Positions 1-12,214 of a DNA stretch of 64,000 nucleotides are shown one piece after another (the first letter of the stretch is position 1; each line of letters starts with the position of its first letter). The notes under the pieces were generated by a model. The model worked only from the letters and a program-made list of their open reading frames with translations. It ran no database searches and had not been told where the DNA came from. Source of the stretch: Siphonodentalium dalli. Taxonomy: Eukaryota; Mollusca; Scaphopoda; Gadilida; Siphonodentaliidae. The position numbers and the translations under genes are program-made. The DNA is taken from NCBI GenBank assembly GCA_032622095.1, contig CP136069.1:10308036-10372035 (forward strand), given 5' to 3'.

Positions 1-114
1 GTTTAAATCACGGCTTTTGTTGTGATACGGCGGTTTAAAACTATAGTTGTCTCCGTAAACCAGGAGACGAAGAATCCGGCCTATTAGTTATCAGTATGTT
101 TATACATAAAGGAT

Positions 115-208
115 ATCTACACTTTTTGGTTGGATATGGGAATTATCTCACGAGTGACTCGGCACGAATGAGATAATTAATTACCATATTAAACCAAAAA
201 GTGTAGAT
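115..208. repeat. Small foldback (hairpin) element
   Basis: Two inverted arms of roughly 38 bases begin ATCTACACTTTTTGGTT and end in its complement, around a loop of about 18 bases. This is the shape of a short palindromic MITE. No target duplication is obvious, and the family is not recognised. Confidence 0.6.
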
Positions 209-659
209 GTTCTGTTTATTATATGCTCCGCTCAGTTGGCCCATGGATCAACTCGAAAGAAAAGTAAAAAGTGCAAATTTGTATACACTAGCAGAGCAAT
301 GGTAATGAGCTTGTGCATATAAACATAGTTCCACTTTTAAGACAGTATTGTTGAGAGATATAAAGGGGCTAACATCATACTATCTCTAACAATAATATTT
401 AATTGATCACATTACATTTGTTCAACCTGAACACACAGGGACTTCTAGCACAGTGTTCCATTAAGAGCCGAATCATTTTTTTATTTTAGCGCGGATGGAT
501 ACAAGTGAGATATCGATATCTCACAAGACGGATAACGGTTTTATCTTATGCAAAAATACTACTATTTGATAGATTAGCATATAATAAATACATGTATAAT
601 CTCTTATATCCTGACTGTAATCGTATTTTTGCGAGACCTCTTTAGTTGCTATAAGTTAC

Positions 660-812
660 CCGTAATTTCGATGCCGATCAGAGATATGAGACTTCCACCT
701 GAGTTTCCAGCAACAACTTCACTGTCTTCGTCCAGAATCCGGTTTGGATCGCTACCTTTATCGCTGAGCCGTCGATTGAGATTTGCTGTGTGGGTTTGGC
801 TCGTCGCGCCAC
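660..812 (-). CDS. Possible internal exon on the minus strand
   Basis: On the minus strand a sequence of 153 bases lies between a CCGCCAG acceptor and a G|GTAACT donor, is open throughout, and is in phase 1 at both ends. The peptide is Ser/Asp/Asn-rich, includes SDPNRILDEDSEVVAGNSGG, and then turns hydrophobic (SLISLIGIEITG). The block is richer in GC than its surroundings. No family is recognised and no partner exon was found on this strand, so it may be chance. If real, it belongs to a different gene from the plus-strand TSP1/collagen gene. Confidence 0.25.
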
Positions 813-1240
813 CTGGCGGAGAGCCCAGTTTATACCTACACAATCGAGACAAGAGTGATTATTGAGATGTATCGGGAACGATAACTCTATTGCAGAGCAT
901 AGAATCAGAATAATAATGTTTAATGACTCAATAAGACGAGGTGACGTATGCAGAAGCTATAATGTGGTGGTGTACAACATCTATTATATATTTTGGAACT
1001 TCTGCCTGTCTGTCTGTCTGTATGTATGTGCTGATAACGAACATTCAAGATTCGAGGTGTTATGTTTTTCAATAAGTTTAATTCTACATTATTATATTAT
1101 TCCAACTGAGATATACTTCATTAGCAATCTTAGCTGTTATATTATGCATTGTGTTCCCGCAGTAAAATCTTCAAGAGTGGCCCAACCATTGTTCACACCT
1201 AAATATCGAAAGCAATTAACGCGGTCATAAAAGTTACATA

Positions 1241-1355
1241 TCAAGTTTTAAGTTGTATCTGTGGATATTGATGTTATATCTATGGACTTTTAAGTTGTAT
1301 CTGTGGACTTTTAAGTTATATCTATGGACGTTTAAGTTGCATCTATGTACTTTAA
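1241..1355. repeat. Short minisatellite, about 30-bp unit
   Basis: Three to four imperfect copies of a unit built around TTTAAGTTGTATCTGTGGAC, varying at a few bases. No coding potential is seen. Confidence 0.6.
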
Positions 1356-1440
1356 TCTCTCAATTGACGATGGTTCAGTATTACTGAAAGTCACTTGACT
1401 ATATGAAATGTGGCTAATTTTAATCCACTAGAAAATAACC

Positions 1441-2340
1441 AATATGCAATTGTAACAACACCTATATGACGGTGTAACCACACTAATATGACGGTGTAAC
1501 CACCCTAATGTCATGGTGTAACCACACTAATATGACTGTGTAACCACACTAATATGAGGTGTAACCACATCAATGACGGTGTAACCACACTAATATCGTA
1601 TTATAACCACGCTAATGTGACGGTGTAACCACACTGTATGCCGTTGTACCACACAATATGCCGTTGTGACCACACTATATGCCGTTTCGTACATGTAATG
1701 TGTCATCACTCGATAGACTGTCACGTGCGTATTTATTGGGTAATAATCGGGTAATATACCGGTGTAACCACAATAATATGCCGGTGTAACCACACTATAT
1801 GATGGTGTAACCGCACCGATATTAAGGGTTGGCCACACCAATATGCCGGTGTGACCACACTTTATGCTGGTGTAACTACACTAATATACCGGTGTAACCA
1901 CACTATATGCCGATGTAACCACACTATATGCCGTTGTAACCGCACTATATGCCTATGTAGCCACACTATGTGCCGTTGTAACCACACTATATGCCGTTGT
2001 AACCTCACTATATGCCGTTATATACCACTATATATGTCGTTGTAACCGTTGTATGGTACACTATATGCCGCTGTAGCCACACTGTATGCCGCTGTAACTA
2101 CACAACATGCCCTCGTAACCACACTATATGCCGTTGTAATCACACTATATGTCGTTGTAACAGTAATATATTCCGTTGTAACCACACAATATGCCATGTA
2201 ACCACACCAATCAGCTAATATTCCGGTGTTACCACTTGTACAATGTATACCGTTGTAACCACACTGTACGCCGTTGTAACCACACAATATGCCGCTGTAA
2301 CCAAACTATATGCCGTTGTGTATAATAATGTGCCGACACT
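1441..2340. repeat. Degenerate minisatellite, about 21-24-bp unit
   Basis: Around 35-40 diverged copies of a unit close to GTGTAACCACACTATATG plus a variable CCGTT or ACGGT stretch. Two longer non-unit segments, near 1690-1745 and 2325-2380, resemble each other: both contain a CACTCG-G-GACTGTC stretch followed by TTTATTGGGTAAT. The array was therefore probably duplicated as a larger block. Short open frames inside it are by-products of the period. Confidence 0.75.
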
Positions 2341-2810
2341 CGGTTGACTGTCCCGTGCGAATTTATTGGGTAATATTCAAAGCGAGGACTTACCATGTTC
2401 TCTGAGAAGCGGCTCGAAATTCTCACTTTTGTCAAGTTTCCACTTCCCTTCAAATTTATGTCCGATTTCCTCGAGAGCCATATCATATATAACATACGAT
2501 GCAAGCTTATAAATCATGCGATATGACTAGCTATTATTGTTGACTGATCTGCTCTAATTCGTACTAATGCGGTAGTAATTAACTAACTATAGGTATTTAC
2601 GGATGTGTTGAGCGATTCACTCCACGTATCTTCATGAATGAGAATTAATATATAGGTATCCATTCAATTTACTAATTTGCTATGTGAAAGTCCAATATAG
2701 AAGAATGTGATCTGAAAACTGGACAAAGTATTGTGTTTCTGATATATGTCATCAGATTCTATACTGACAAGCATTTATATAATCTTTACTATTCAGCGTG
2801 ATATATATGC
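2341..2810. other. Non-coding stretch, nothing recognised
   Basis: AT-rich DNA between the minisatellite and a dispersed repeat. No gene, RNA or obvious repeat was seen. Confidence 0.5.
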
Positions 2811-2819
2811 CCAGAGTGG

Positions 2820-3300
2820 GTCGGGTGGATTGTGTTGTTATGGTTATAGTATCACCCCTGGTCAAGTGGTCATGTTAATGTGCTATGGTGCTGGTGGGTC
2901 CTGCTGAATTGATATGATGCTGTTATGGCAAACTGATGCTCTTAAGAATAATTACGTTATTTTTCTGAAGTTCATAATTGTGCGGTGTGTGGGCAATCGG
3001 AACATATCCAGGAAAAGCCAGTATGTGTATCAAACGTTCAAAAACATATATTTTGCGAAATATTTTAATTCTGGTTGTATTAGTTGTTGCAAATTGACTA
3101 TAATCAAGATGGCTATTTATGTCGTTTTGCAGCAACACCAGTTGACATTCAATTCATGAATTCTAAATTTATATGTTCTTGAATGTTTCATACAGAATCT
3201 GACTTTTTCCCAAATCGCTCGAATTAGCCAAACACTGCGAAAATGATAACTTTAAATAAAATAACGGTACTGTTTCGTGACGTCATATATTCAGTTTGCC
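2820..3300 (+). repeat. Dispersed repeat, copy 1
   Basis: This segment contains a GGTGGGTCCTGCTGAATTG stretch, then AAACTGATGCTCTTAAGAA and a long AT-rich tail ending in ATGTTCTTG. Related segments in the same order occur at 33276-33700 and 34610-34930 inside the TSP1 gene. It looks like an old interspersed element of unknown class, diverged by perhaps 25-35 percent. Confidence 0.5.
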
Positions 3301-3350
3301 CTACCCGCATCATACTATCATAGTAATTCAGCAGGTCTTCGCTCAGAAAA

Positions 3351-3772
3351 CCCTGTGCCAATGCATTCTCTTATATATGCGAGTCGACCATAGGTCGTCT
3401 CCCATATATAAGAGAATGCATTGGCCTAACAATTTTTAATCATTTTTGTTTTATAAAATGTTCTTACATTCTTTAACAATTTTTAGAACATAAAATAACA
3501 AAAAACATCCAGAGTGTCAATAACCCCGAAGGGAGCCTCACACATATTATAGAAGCGTGTGTACTGAGTGTCGTCTGCTCATGTTTGTATGGGGCTCTGT
3601 ATGGGTGAAATTATAAAATTGTTAGAGAATATAAGAAACAATTATTAAAATTGTAAAATATTGTAAAAAATAATAACAAATGATGAAAAGTTGTTAGACC
3701 AATGCATTCTCTTATATATGCGAGGCGACCTTTGGTTGACTAGCATATATAAGAGAATGCATTGGCACAGGG
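3351..3772. mobile_element. Palindromic CCCTGTGCC element, array copy 1
   Basis: It begins CCCTGTGCCAATGCATTCTC and ends in the complement of that sequence. Each end is itself a near-perfect hairpin of about 70 bases around a GTCGACC centre. The inner flanks are also loosely inverted (AT-rich, with ACAATTTTT-type runs). This is a non-autonomous foldback element with no coding content. Of the six array copies it has the best-preserved ends. Confidence 0.65.
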
Positions 3773-3851
3773 TAAATCCTCAGGTGTGGCTTCCCACGAT
3801 TTTTATTTTAATTTTGACTCATTTAAAGATATATTATGTACTTGTTCGGGT

Positions 3852-4446
3852 GCGTGAAACCAATGAGTTAGTAATCAGGCGCTATATCAACTGGAGGAAT
3901 AAGGCGTGAAACCAATGAGTTAGTAATCAGGCGCTATATCAACTGGAGGAATAAGGCGTGAAACCAATGAGTTAGTAATCAGGCGCTTTGTCAACTGGAG
4001 GAATAAGGCGTGAAACCAATGAGTTAGTAATCAGGCGCTATATCAACTGAAGGAATAAGGCGTGAAACCAATGAGTTACTACTCAGGCGCTATGTCAACT
4101 GGAGGAATAAGGCGTGAAACCAATGAGTTACTAATCAGGCGCTATATCAACTGGAGGAATAAGGCGTGAAACCAATGAGTTACTAATCAGGCGCTATATC
4201 AACTGGAGGAATAAGGCGTGAAACCAATGAGTTAGTAATCAGGCGCTTTGTCAACTGGGGGAATAAGGCATGAAACCAATGAGTTAGTAATCAGGCGCTA
4301 TATCAACTGGATGAATAAGGCGTGAAACCAATGAGTTACTACTCAGGCGCTATGCCAACTGGAGGAATAAGGCGTGAAACCATTGAGTTAGTAATCAGGC
4401 GCTATATCAACTGCAGGAATAAGGCGTGAAATCAATGAATTAGTAA
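3852..4446. repeat. 52-bp tandem array, block 1
   Basis: About 11 copies of a 52-bp unit starting GCGTGAAACCAATGAGTTAG and ending GGAGGAATAAG. Variants alternate between ATATCAACTGG, TTGTCAACTGG and ATGCCAACTGG, so subtypes can be followed from block to block. Confidence 0.9.
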
Positions 4447-4510
4447 AGTCTTCAGTTTGCTCTACCCGCATCATACTATCATAGCAATTCAGCAGGTCTT
4501 CGCTCAGAAA

Positions 4511-4923
4511 CCCTGTTCCAATGCATTCTCTTATATATGCGAGTCGACCATAGGTCGCCTCGCATATATAAGAGAATGCATTAGCCTAACATTTTTTTAT
4601 CATTTTTGTTTTATAAAATTTTCTTTAACAATTTTTAGGACAGAAAATAAAAAAACACACAGAGTGTCAATAACCATGTAGGGAGCCTCACAGATTTATA
4701 GAAGCGTGTGTACTGAGTGTCGTTTGCTCATGATTTTCTGGGGCTATATACGGTTGAAATTATAAAATTGTTAAAGAATATAATAAATAAAATTATTAAC
4801 ATTTTAAAAAATTGTAAAAAATAATAACAAATGATGAAAAATTGTTAGACCAAAGCATTCTCTTATATATGCGAGGCAACCTATGTGTGACTAGCATATA
4901 TAGGAGAATGCATTGACACAGGG
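4511..4923. mobile_element. Palindromic element, array copy 2
   Basis: Same element as at 3351, with CCCTGTTCC at the left end. It is preceded by about 70 bases (TCTTCAGTTTGCTCTACCCG onwards) shared by the array copies. It is close to copies 4 and 5. Confidence 0.65.
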
Positions 4924-5002
4924 TAAATCCTCAGGTGTGTCTTCCCACGATGTTTATTTTAATGTTGACTCATTTAAAGATATATTATGTACTTGTTCGG
5001 GT

Positions 5003-6583
5003 GCGTGAAACCAATGAGTTAGTAATCAGGCGCTATATCAACTGGAGGAATAAGGCGTGAAACCAATGAGTTAGTAATCAGGCGCTATATCAACTGGGGA
5101 ATAAGGCGTGAAACCAATGAGTTAGTAATCAGGCGCTATATCAACTCGAGGAATAAGGCGTGAAACCAATGAGTTAGTAATCAGGCGCTATATCAACTGG
5201 AGGAATAAGGCGTGAAACCAATGAGTTAGTAATCAGGCGCTTTGTCAACTGGAGGAATAAGGAGTGAAACCAATGAGATAGTAATCAGGCGCTTTGTCAA
5301 CTGGGGGAATAAGGCATGAAACCAATGAGTTAGTAATCAGGCGCTATATCAACTGGAGGAATAAGGCGTGAAACCAATGAGTTACTACTCAGCCGCTATG
5401 CCAACTGGAGGAATAAGGCGTGAAACCAATGAGTTAGTAATCAGGCGCTATATCAACTGGAGGAATAAGGCGTGAATTCAATGAATTAGTAATCAGGCGC
5501 TATGTCAACTGGGGGAATAAGGCATGAAACCAATGAGTTAGTAATCAGGCGCTATATCAACTGGAGGAATAAGGCGTGAAACCAATGAGTTACTACTCAG
5601 GCGCTATGCCAACTGGAGGAATAAGACGTGAAACCAATGAGTTAGTAAGCAGGCGCTATATCAACTGGAGGAATAAGGCGTGAAATCAATGAATTAGTAA
5701 TCAGGCGCTATGTCAACTGGGGGAATAAGGCATGAAACCAATGAGTTAGTAATCAGGCGCTACATCAACTGGAGGAATAAGGCATGAAACCAATGAGTTA
5801 CTACTCAGCCGCTATGCCAACTGGAGGAATAAGGCATGAAACCAATGAGTTAGTAATCAGGCGCTATATCAACTGGAGGAATAAGGCGTGAAACCAATGA
5901 GTTCGTAATCAGGCGCTTTGTCAACTGGAGGAATAAGGCGTGAAACCAATGAGTTAGTAATCAGGCGCTTTGTCAACTGGGGGAATAAGGCATGAAACCA
6001 ATGAGTTAGTAATCAGGCGCTATATCAACTGGAGGAATAAGGCGTGAAACCGATGAGTTACTACTCAGGCGCTATGCCAACTGGAGGAATAAGGCGTGAA
6101 ACCAATGAGTTAGTAATCAGGCGCTATATCAACTGGAGGAATAAGGCGTGAAATCAATGAATTAGTAATCAGGCGCTATGTCAACTGGGGGAATAAGGCA
6201 TGAAACCAATGAGTTAGTAATCAGGCGCTATATCAACTGGGGGAATAAGGCGTGAAACCAATGAGTTACTACTCAGGCGCTATGCCAACTGGAGGAATAA
6301 GGCGTGAAACCAATGAGTTAGTAATCAGGCGCTATATCAACTGGAGGAATAAGGCGTGAAATCAATGAATTAGTAATCAGGCGCTATATCAACTGGGGGA
6401 ATAAGGCATGAAACCAATGAGTTAGTAATCAGGCGCTATATCAACTGGATGAATAAGGCGTGAAACCAATGAGTTACTACTCATGCGCCATGCCAACTGG
6501 AGGAATAAGGCGTGAAACCATTGAGTTAGTAATCAGGCGCTATATCAACTGCAGGAATAAGGCGTGAAATCAATGAATTAGTA
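5003..6583. repeat. 52-bp tandem array, block 2
   Basis: About 30 copies of the 52-bp unit. A multi-unit pattern (a TTACTACTCAGGCG unit, then GTTAGTAATC units, then AATTAGTAATC units) recurs, showing that groups of several units were copied together. Confidence 0.9.
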
Positions 6584-6648
6584 ACGTCTTCAGTTTGCTC
6601 TACCCGCATCATACTATCATAGCAATTCAGCAGGTATTCACTCAGAAA

Positions 6649-7070
6649 CCCTGTTCCAATGCATTCTCTTATATATGCGAGTCGACCATAGGTCGCCTCG
6701 CATATATAAGAGAATGCATCAGCCTAACATTTTTTTATCATTTTTGTTTTATAAAATTTTCTTACATTCTTTAACAATTTTTAGGACAGAAAATAAAAAA
6801 ACCACCCAGAGTGTCAATAACCATGTAGGGAGCCTCACAGATTTATAGAAGCGTGTGTACTGAGTGTCGTTTGCCCATGATTGTCTGGGGCTATATACGG
6901 TTGAAATTATAAAATTGTTAAAGAATATAATAAATAAAATTATTAACATTGTAAAAAAATTTAAAAAATAATAACAAATGATGAAAAATTGTTAGACCAA
7001 AGCATTCTCTTATATATGCGAGGCAACCTATGTGTGACTAGCATATATAGGAGAATGCATTGACACAGGG
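6649..7070. mobile_element. Palindromic element, array copy 3
   Basis: Same element. It shares private changes with the copy at 10840 (GTATTCACTCAG upstream, GCATCAGCC after the hairpin). The two form one subtype, distinct from copies 2, 4 and 5. Confidence 0.65.
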
Positions 7071-7149
7071 TAAATCCTCAGGTGTGTCTTCCCACGATGT
7101 TTATTTTAATGTTGACTCATTTAAAGATATATTATGTACTTGTTCGGGT

Positions 7150-7745
7150 GCGTGAAACCAATGAGTTTATAGTAATCAGGCGCTATATCAACTGGAGGAA
7201 TAAGGCGTGAAACCAATGAGTTAGTAATCAGGCGCTATATCAACTGGGGAAATAAGGCGTGAAACCAATGAGTTAGTAATCAGGCGCTTTATCAACTCGA
7301 GGAATAAGGCGTGAAACCAATGAGTTAGTAATCAGGCGCTATATCAACTGGAGGAATAATGCGTGAAACCAATGAGTTAGTAATCAGGCGCTTTGTCAAC
7401 TGGAGGAATAACGCGTGAAACCAATGAGTTAGTAATCATGCGCTTTGTCAACTGGGGGAATAAGGCATGAAACCAATGATTTAGTAATCAGGCGCTATAT
7501 CAACTGGAGGAATAAGGCGTGAAACCAATGAGTTAGTAATCAGGCGCTTTGTCAACTGGGGGAATAAGGCATGAAACCAATGAGTTAGTAATCAGGCGCT
7601 ATATCAACTGGATGAATAAGGCGTGAACCAATGAGTTACTACTCAGGCGCTATGCCAACTGGAGGAATAAGGCGTGAAACCATTGAGTTAGTAATCAGGC
7701 GCTATATCAACTGCAGGAATAAGGCGTGAAATCAATGAATTAGTA
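7150..7745. repeat. 52-bp tandem array, block 3
   Basis: About 11 copies of the 52-bp unit with scattered single-base changes. One early unit carries a three-base insertion (GTTTATAGTAATC). Confidence 0.9.
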
Positions 7746-7810
7746 AAGTCTTCAGTTTGCTCTACCCGCATCATACTATCATAGCAATTCAGCAGGTCTT
7801 CGCTCAGAAA

Positions 7811-8222
7811 CCCTGTTCCAATGCATTCGCTTATATATGCGAGTCGACCATAGGTCGCCTCGCATATATAAGAGAATGCATTAGCCTAACATTTTTTTAT
7901 CATTTTTGTTTTAAAAAAATTTCTTTAACAATTTTTAGGACAGAAAATAAAAAAACACCCAAGTGTCAATAACCATGTAGGGAGCCTCACAGATTTATAG
8001 AAGCGTGTGTACTGAGTGTCGTTTGCTCATGATTTTCTGGGGCTATATACGGTTGAAATTATAAAATTGTTAAAGAATATAATAAATAAAATTATTAACA
8101 TTTTAAAAAATTGTAAAAAATAATAACAAATGATGAAAAATTGTTAGACCAAAGCATTCTCTTATATATGCGAGGCAACCTATGTGTGACTAGCATATAT
8201 AGGAGAATGCATTGACACAGGG
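7811..8222. mobile_element. Palindromic element, array copy 4
   Basis: Same element and subtype as copies 2 and 5. The left hairpin reads GCATTCGCTTATATATGCG in place of GCATTCTCTTATATATGCG, a change shared with copy 5. Confidence 0.65.
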
Positions 8223-8301
8223 TAAATCCTCAGGTGTGTCTTCCCACGATGTTTATTTTAATGTTGACTCATTTAAAGATATAGTATGTACTTGTTCGGG
8301 T

Positions 8302-8845
8302 GCGTGAAACCAATGAGTTAGTAATCAGGCGCTATATCAACTGGAGGGATAAGGAGTGAAACCAATGAGTTAGTAATCAGGCGCTATATCAACTGGGGGA
8401 ATAAGGCGTGAAACCAATGAGTTAGTAATCAGGCGCTATATCAACTCGAGGAATAAGGCGTGAAACCAATGAGTTAGTAATCAGGCGCTATATCAACTGG
8501 AGGAATAAGGCGTGAAACCAATGAGTTCGTAATCAGGCGCTTTGTCAACTGGAGGAATAAGGCGTGAAACCAATGAGTTAGTAATCAGTCGCTTTGTCAA
8601 CTGGGGGAATAAGGCGTGAAACCAATGAGTTAGTAATCAGGCGCTTTGTCAACTGGGGGAATAAGGCATGAAACCAATGAGTTAGTAATCAGGCGCTATA
8701 TCAACTGGATGAATAAGGCGTGAAACCAATGAGTTACTACTCAGGCGCTATGCCAACTGGAGGAATAAGGCGTGAAACCATTGAGTTAGTAATCAGGCGC
8801 TATATCAACTGCAGGAATAAGGCGTGAAATCAATGAATTAGTAAA
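8302..8845. repeat. 52-bp tandem array, block 4
   Basis: About 10 copies of the 52-bp unit, ending in the same GCAGGAATAAGGCGTGAAAT closing unit as blocks 1, 2, 3 and 5. Confidence 0.9.
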
Positions 8846-8908
8846 GTCTTCAGTTTGCTCTACCCGCATCATACTATCATAGCAATTCAGCAGGTCTTCG
8901 CTCAGAAA

Positions 8909-9321
8909 CCCTGTTCCAATGCATTCGCTTATATATGCGAGTCGACCATAGGTCGCCTCGCATATATAAGAGAATGCATTAGCCTAACATTTTTTTATCA
9001 TTTTTGTTTTATAAAATTTTCTTTAACAATTTTTAGGACAGAAAATAAAAAAAACACCCAAGTGTCAATAACCATGTAGGGAGCCTCACAGATTTATAGA
9101 AGCGTGTGTACTGAGTGTCGTTTGCTCATGATTTTCTGGGGCTATATACGGTTGAAATTATAAAATTGTTAAAGAATATAATAAATAAAATTATTAACAT
9201 TTTAAAAAATTGTAAAAAATAATAACAAATGATGAAAAATTGTTAGACCAAATCATTCTCTTATATATGCGAGGCAACCTATGTGTGACTAGCATATATA
9301 GGAGAATGCATTGACACAGGG
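8909..9321. mobile_element. Palindromic element, array copy 5
   Basis: Nearly identical to copy 4, including the GCATTCGCTT change. Blocks 4 and 5 were therefore probably separated by a recent duplication of about 1.1 kb. Confidence 0.65.
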
Positions 9322-9400
9322 TAAATCCTCAGGTGTGTCTTCCCACGATGTTTATTTTAATGTTGACTCATTTAAAGATATATTATGTACTTGTTCGGGT

Positions 9401-10774
9401 GCGTGAAACCAATGAGTTAGTAATCAGGCGCTATATCAACTGGAGGAATAAGGCGTGAAACCAATGAGTTAATAATCAGGCGCTATATCAACTGGGGGAA
9501 TAAGGCGTGAAACCAATGAGTTAGTAATCAGGCGCTATATCAACTCGAGGAATAAGGCGTGAAACCAATGAGTTAGTAATCAGGCGCTATATCAACTGGA
9601 GGAATAAGGCGTGAAACCAATGAGTTAGTAATCAGGCGCTTTGTCAACTGGAGGAATAAGGCGTGAAACCAATGAGTTAGTAATCAGGCGCTTTGTCAAC
9701 TGGGGGAATAAGGCATGAAACCAATGAGTTAGTAATCAGGCGCTATATCAACTGGAGGAATAAGGCGTGAAACCAATGAGTTACTACTCAGCCGCTATGC
9801 CAACTGGAGGAATAAGGCGTGAAACCAATGAGTTAGTAATCAGGCGCTATATCAACTGGAGGAATAAGGCGTGAAATCAATGAATTAGTAATCAGGCGCT
9901 ATGTCAACTGGGGGAATAAGGCATGAAACCAATGAGTTAGTAATCAGGCGCTATATCAACTGGAGGAATAAGGCGTGAAACCAATGAGTTACTACTCAGG
10001 CGCTATGCCAACTGGAGGAATAAGGCGTGAAACCAATGAGTTACTACTCAGGCGCTATGCCAACTGGAGGAATAAGACGTGAAACCAATGAGTTAGTAAT
10101 CAGGCGCTATATCAACTGGAGGAATAAGGCGTGAAATCAATGAATTAGTAATCAGGCGCTATGTCAACTGGGGGAATAAGGCATGAAACCAATGAATTCG
10201 TAATCAGGCGCTATATCAACTGGAGGAATAAGGCGTGAAACCAATGAGTTCGTAATCAGGCGCTATGTCAACTGGAGGAATAAGGCGTGAAACCAATGAG
10301 TTAGTAATCAGGCGCTTTGTCAACTGGGGGAATAAGGCATGAAACCAATGAGTTAGTAATCAGGCGCTATATCAACTGGAGGAATAAGGCGTGAAACCAA
10401 TGAGTTACTACTCAGGCGCTATGCCAACTGGAGGAATAAGGCGTGAAACCAATGAGTTAGTAATCAGGCGCTATATCAACTGGAGGAATAAGGCGTGAAA
10501 TCAATGAATTAGTAATCAGGCGCTATATCAACTGGAGGAATAAGGCGTGAAACCAATGAGTTAGTAATCAGGCGCTTTGTCAACTGGGGGAATAAGGCAT
10601 GAAACCAATGAGTTAGTAATCAGGCGCTATATCAACTGGATGAATAAGGCGTGAAACCAATGAGTTACTACTCAGGCGCCATGCCAACTGGAGGAATAAG
10701 GCGTGAAACCATTGAGTTAGTAATCAGGCGCTATATCAACTGCAGGAATAAGGCGTGAAATCAATGAATTAGTA
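9401..10774. repeat. 52-bp tandem array, block 5
   Basis: About 26 copies of the 52-bp unit. The order of unit subtypes follows that of block 2, supporting descent from one larger duplicated segment. Confidence 0.9.
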
Positions 10775-10839
10775 ACGTCTTCAGTTTGCTCTACCCGCAT
10801 CATACTATCATAGCAATTCAGCAGGTATTCACTCAGAAA

Positions 10840-11261
10840 CCCTGTTCCAATGCATTCTCTTATATATGCGAGTCGACCATAGGTCGCCTCGCATATATAA
10901 GAGAATGCATCAGCCTAACATTTTTTTATCATTTTTGTTTTATAAAATTTTCTTACATTCTTTAACAATTTTTAGGACAGAAAATAAAAAAACCACCCAG
11001 AGTGTCAATAACCATGTAGGGAGCCTCACAGATTTATAGAAGCGTGTGTACTGAGTGTCGTTTGCCCATGATTGTCTGGGGCTATATACGGTTGAAATTA
11101 TAAAATTGTTAAAGAATATAATAAATAAAATTATTAACATTGTAAAAAAATTTAAAAAATAATAACAAATGATGAAAAATTGTTAGACCAAAGCATTCTA
11201 TTATATATGCGAGGCAACCTATCTGTTACTAGCATATATAGGAGAATGCATTGACACAGGG
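10840..11261. mobile_element. Palindromic element, array copy 6
   Basis: Same subtype as the copy at 6649 and nearly identical to it. The spacing between the two is about 4.19 kb, which gives the higher-order period of the compound array. Confidence 0.65.
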
Positions 11262-11340
11262 TAAATCCTCAGGTGTGTCTTCCCACGATGTCTATTTTAA
11301 TGTTGACTCATTTAAAGATATATTATGTACTTGTTCGGGT

Positions 11341-11969
11341 GCGTGAAACCAATGAGTTAGTAATCAGGCGCTATATCAACTGGAGGAATAAGGCGTGAAA
11401 CCAATGAGTTAGTAATCAGGCGCTATATCAACTGGGGGAATAAGGCGTGAAACCAATGAGTTAGTAATCAGGCGCTTTATCAACTCGAGGAATAAGGCGT
11501 GAAACCAATGAGTTAGTAATCAGGCGCTATATCAACTGGAGGAATAAGGCGTGAAACCAATGAGTTAGTAATCAGGCGCTTTGTCAACTGGAGGAATAAC
11601 GCGTGAAACCAATGAGTTAGTAATCAGGCGCTTTGTCAACTGGGGGAATAAGGCATGAAACCAATGAGTTAGTAATCAGGCGCTATATCAACTGGAGGAA
11701 TAAGGCGTGAAACCAATGAGTTACTACTCAGGCGCTATATCAACTGGAGGAATAAGGCGTGAAATCAATGAATTAGTAATCAGGCGCTATGTCAACTGGA
11801 GGAATAAGGCGTGAAACCAATGAGTTACTACTCAGGCGCTATGCCAACTGGAGGAATAAGGCGTGAAACCAATGAGTTAGTAATCAGGCGCTATATCAAC
11901 TGGAGGAATAAGGCGTGAAATCAATGAATTAGTAATCAGGCGCTATGTCAACTGGAGGAATAAGGCATT
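11341..11969. repeat. 52-bp tandem array, block 6
   Basis: About 12 copies of the 52-bp unit. The last unit runs straight into unique sequence (GGCATTCTAGTAACTTCGC), which also follows the single unit at 16.83 kb. Confidence 0.9.
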
Positions 11970-12214
11970 CTAGTAACTTCGCAGAACATTTCAAACAAAT
12001 CAACCTTACCACTCCATAGAAAACATCGCCTGAACTACCGTCGAATGTAAATATTTACATCTCGATTTGGGACGCAACAGTTACTGTCGACGATAAACAA
12101 ACACAAATTATTTCGCAATCGAGAATCATTGCATTCAATTAATATTTCAGAATTACGGTGTGTGTTGTCAATTTGGATTAATATTCGTAAGAATAACTAC
12201 TTTGAGCAATATTA
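11970..12214. repeat. Conserved linker between the two arrays
   Basis: About 245 bases joining the 52-bp and 55-bp arrays. The same linker is at 16833-17075, diverged but alignable from the CATTCTA stretch through AATTATTTCG to ATTCTCC. This shows that both loci are copies of one larger element. Confidence 0.75.

Larger units (their letters stand above)
1..1240. other. Non-coding stretch, no firm gene
   Basis: No convincing gene is seen here apart from the tentative minus-strand exon at 660-812. The stretch also holds a foldback element at 115-208 and a 20-bp perfect palindrome at 505-524 (GTGAGATATCGATATCTCAC). The rest is AT-rich unique-looking DNA. Confidence 0.5.

Noticed and set aside
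4457-11140. Repeated small frames of about 66-74 codons in each array spacer
   Set aside because: They are the palindromic element read through its hairpin; identical peptides in several copies reflect recent duplication, not selection.
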